Notes under the pieces: generated by a model
Database searches by the model: none
Seen by the model: the letters and a program-made list of their open reading frames with translations, nothing else
Told to the model about the DNA's origin: nothing
Shown: positions 62,492-64,000 of the stretch, in pieces
How positions within the stretch are numbered: the first letter of the stretch is position 1
Layout: each line of letters starts with the position of its first letter
Position numbers and translations under genes: made by a program
From: Acidobacteriota bacterium
GTDB lineage: Bacteria; Acidobacteriota; Blastocatellia; UBA7656
Direction of reading: 5' to 3'
DNA: 64,000 nt
Assembly: GCA_040754075.1 (NCBI GenBank)
Contig: JBFMDH010000011.1
Coordinates: 1 to 64,000 of the forward strand

Positions 62492-62907
62492 TTAACTCAA
62501 CTCTTCGAGGTATCGGCTGAGATAAAGCCTACCTTCGTAACCAACTAAACCAAGTCGCATACGATCAAGAAAACCCTGTCTGCCGAGAACATCACGGTTA
62601 TAATCGTCATCAGCAGCAAAGCAGACGCCAATATCAAATTCATAGTCAAGCAATTTCAGAGTCACATAATGACGATAGGCAAGAAAATCACCGGTAGCTG
62701 TAATAATACGAATGGGTTCTCCCTGTTCAATAGTTAATCCCAACGCTTCACCATGCCGTCGTGCAAAATACAATCGCTTGAACCGGTATCAAGTTTGGCG
62801 GAAAACTCTGTTTTATGATTGGTGATTTGTAACGAAACGGTCAGCGAGATTCCCGGTTTGCCAGCATCATATTCAACCAGGTTTGCAAAGTTCAAAGTGA
62901 AAGGCAT
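62492..62907 (-). pseudogene. Frameshifted retropepsin-like aspartyl protease
   Basis: Two frames together make one protein of about 137 residues. The first, from ATG 62907 (GGAGG upstream), encodes MPFTLNFANLVEYDAGKPG and the catalytic motif KLDTGSSDCI. At a run of four A near 62765 the frame shifts by one base, and the second encodes FARRHGEALGLTIEQGEPIRI and GRQGFLDRMRLGLVGYEGRLYLSRY to 62492. An extra A would restore the frame. It may be a real pseudogene or one sequencing error. Its start overlaps the end of the DUF5678 gene by one base. Confidence 0.8.
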
Positions 62908-63251
62908 CACCAACCTCCCATCGAACCGACATAATCTATGGGCGGAAGAAAATCAACAAAAGCATTTTTCACACCCGCATCTCGCGCAAATGTTGCAGCT
63001 TCTGCATAGGTTTTACCGACGCCAAGCAGAACATCGCCATCAAGCGCCACATACATTCCCCCGTATTCTTCCCGATGGGACTTTAACCACTCCAACCGTT
63101 TTTGCCGTTTGCATTGAGAAGTTTCTGCTAACAGATTTTGCGAGGCTTCCTGCTCGACCTGTCTCAAAAGATAATTTGCCAAATGGGTTTTCTGTTGTGG
63201 CGTCAAAGCTGACAGTTGTTGTTTCAGCGCATCCAAATTTTCAGTGGTCAT
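62907..63251 (-). CDS. DUF5678 domain-containing protein
   Basis: A 114-residue protein. The N-terminal half is helical (LKQQLSALTPQQKTHLANYLLRQVEQ). The C-terminal half has the DUF5678 core RLEWLKSHREEYGGMYVALDGDVLLGVGKTYAEAATFARDAGVKNAFVDFL. Genes of this kind are often next to aspartyl protease-like genes, as here: the stop codon overlaps the protease start (TGATG), so the two are translationally coupled. Function unknown. Confidence 0.88.
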   Translation of the reverse strand: MTTENLDALKQQLSALTPQQKTHLANYLLRQVEQEASQNLLAETSQCKRQKRLEWLKSHREEYGGMYVALDGDVLLGVGKTYAEAATFARDAGVKNAFVDFLPPIDYVGSMGGW

Positions 63252-63299
63252 CTGATTGACTCCTTAACTCCGCATTATAAACCCAAATCTAAAGCCATA

Positions 63300-64000
63300 T
63301 CATTTTTTCTCTACTTTGTCGGGTGCGATGTAGTTGGTAATGATGAGGTCTTCGTAAGTGGGATAGCGACCGGCATCGAAATCTTTTATAAAGACCGGCA
63401 TTGATTCAAGCAGAGTCACGGTCAAGCCATTGCCTACGGCGCTTGCCGGATGTTGATACAGCATCAGAAAAACCGCGCGAATGAACAGGCTTTTTTCACT
63501 GAGCGGCAATTTGCGAACATTGCCCACGAATGCCGTAAACGCCGTGCCGTCGAACAGGTATTGCTCGACATTCGAGGTATAAAACGCCGTCACCGTAAAA
63601 TTATTTTTACGCAAATAATCGCCAACCGCAGCAATGGCTTTCTTGCCGCCGAAATCGCCGACGACCGGAATGATCAGATTTTTGCGATGCAGGTCGCGCA
63701 CAAATTCAAAATCATCCACAGTCGCCAAAAAATTTCCCTGCCTGCCGTGCATATCGGTGGCTTCGAGAATTTCTCTCAACGTCGGGAAGTTCATGCCCCA
63801 CGAACTATCCATGCGATAGGAGATGCTCAATCCTTCGTCGCGAAAACTTTTATAGACATACGCAAGGCTGCGCTGGTCGTCCGGCGTTAGCGGAAATTGA
63901 AAATCCGCTTCAATGGTTTTGCGAATCAAGGCGAAATTTGCGTCATAGGTTTTATCATCTGCCGCAAGCCGACTGATGAAATTGAGTATCTCGGTTATCG
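63300..64000 (-). CDS. Conserved protein, LIC_10091-like (N-terminus outside the window)
   Basis: An open frame runs to the right window edge, so at least 233 residues are visible and the true start lies outside. The sequence resembles an uncharacterised family known from LIC_10091: residues IPVVGDFGGKKAIAAVGDYLRKNNFTVTAFYTSNVEQYLF and KLPLSEKSLFIRAVF are its most conserved parts, preceded by FQFPLTPDDQRSLAYVYKSF. The TTG at 63929 is not the start. The function is unknown; a methyltransferase-like fold has been my reading of similar proteins, not something seen here. Confidence 0.7.
   Translation of the reverse strand, partial: ITEILNFISRLAADDKTYDANFALIRKTIEADFQFPLTPDDQRSLAYVYKSFRDEGLSISYRMDSSWGMNFPTLREILEATDMHGRQGNFLATVDDFEFVRDLHRKNLIIPVVGDFGGKKAIAAVGDYLRKNNFTVTAFYTSNVEQYLFDGTAFTAFVGNVRKLPLSEKSLFIRAVFLMLYQHPASAVGNGLTVTLLESMPVFIKDFDAGRYPTYEDLIITNYIAPDKVEKK

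Overview
The window looks like chromosomal DNA of an acidobacterium, probably class Blastocatellia. This rests on gene content, not on a marker gene: an Oar-like TonB-dependent receptor with an N-terminal carboxypeptidase-regulatory domain, a VPS10/sortilin-type propeller protein, a CadC-like winged-helix protein fused through a membrane segment to a TolB-like propeller, a DUF5916 outer-membrane protein, a sigma/anti-sigma/DUF4252 operon and many small secreted proteins of unknown function. No rRNA, canonical tRNA, transposase, integrase, phage gene or CRISPR array was seen.

Layout. 1-7.1 kb: accessory region with an EVE-domain protein, two DUF433/DUF5615 toxin-antitoxin pairs and, between them, an RNA-repair cluster (HNH protein, RtcB RNA ligase, structured spacer, slipin), then a DUF4291 gene. 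7.8-11.8 kb: a GGDEF/EAL protein and RtcA, the second RNA-repair enzyme. 12-17.1 kb (minus): sigma factor, anti-sigma-like protein, DUF4252 protein, related exported protein, DUF5916 outer-membrane protein. 17.3-24.9 kb: secreted and outer-membrane proteins including the VPS10 protein. 24.9-30.7 kb: LytTR regulator and LytS-type kinase separated by a metallo-beta-lactamase-fold hydrolase, two NTF2-like secreted proteins and a Tat-exported oxidoreductase. 30.9-40.2 kb: TonB-dependent receptor, amidohydrolase, galactokinase, a decayed mazF with an intact antitoxin, ThuA protein, GxxExxY protein and a second oxidoreductase. 40.6-45.7 kb: hybrid histidine kinase, stand-alone receiver, cysteine-desulfurase-like enzyme, UPF0175 protein. 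45.8-52.6 kb: glnE, heptosyltransferase, sugar nucleotidyltransferase, thiolase. 52.7-64 kb: ankyrin protein, CBS-domain membrane protein, hydrolases, methyltransferase, winged-helix/propeller protein, a frameshifted aspartyl protease with DUF5678, and a protein cut by the window end.

The most interesting locus is 2.7-5.6 kb. The HNH gene overlaps rtcB by four bases. The rtcB-slipin spacer contains a tRNA-like T-arm hairpin whose last bases are also the first strand of a long stem that buries a possible slipin ribosome binding site, so the two folds exclude each other. Together with rtcA at 10.8 kb and the two flanking putative RNase toxin pairs this suggests an RNA damage/repair neighbourhood.

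The window also carries several dispersed repeat families: six copies of a palindromic MITE-like element with core GCGGTCTTTGACCGC, two copies of a GC-rich inverted repeat, heptanucleotide tandem repeats (some inserted in frame in glnE), and inverted repeats around the GxxExxY gene. Starts were moved from the longest open frame wherever an ATG with a good Shine-Dalgarno sequence lay inside.
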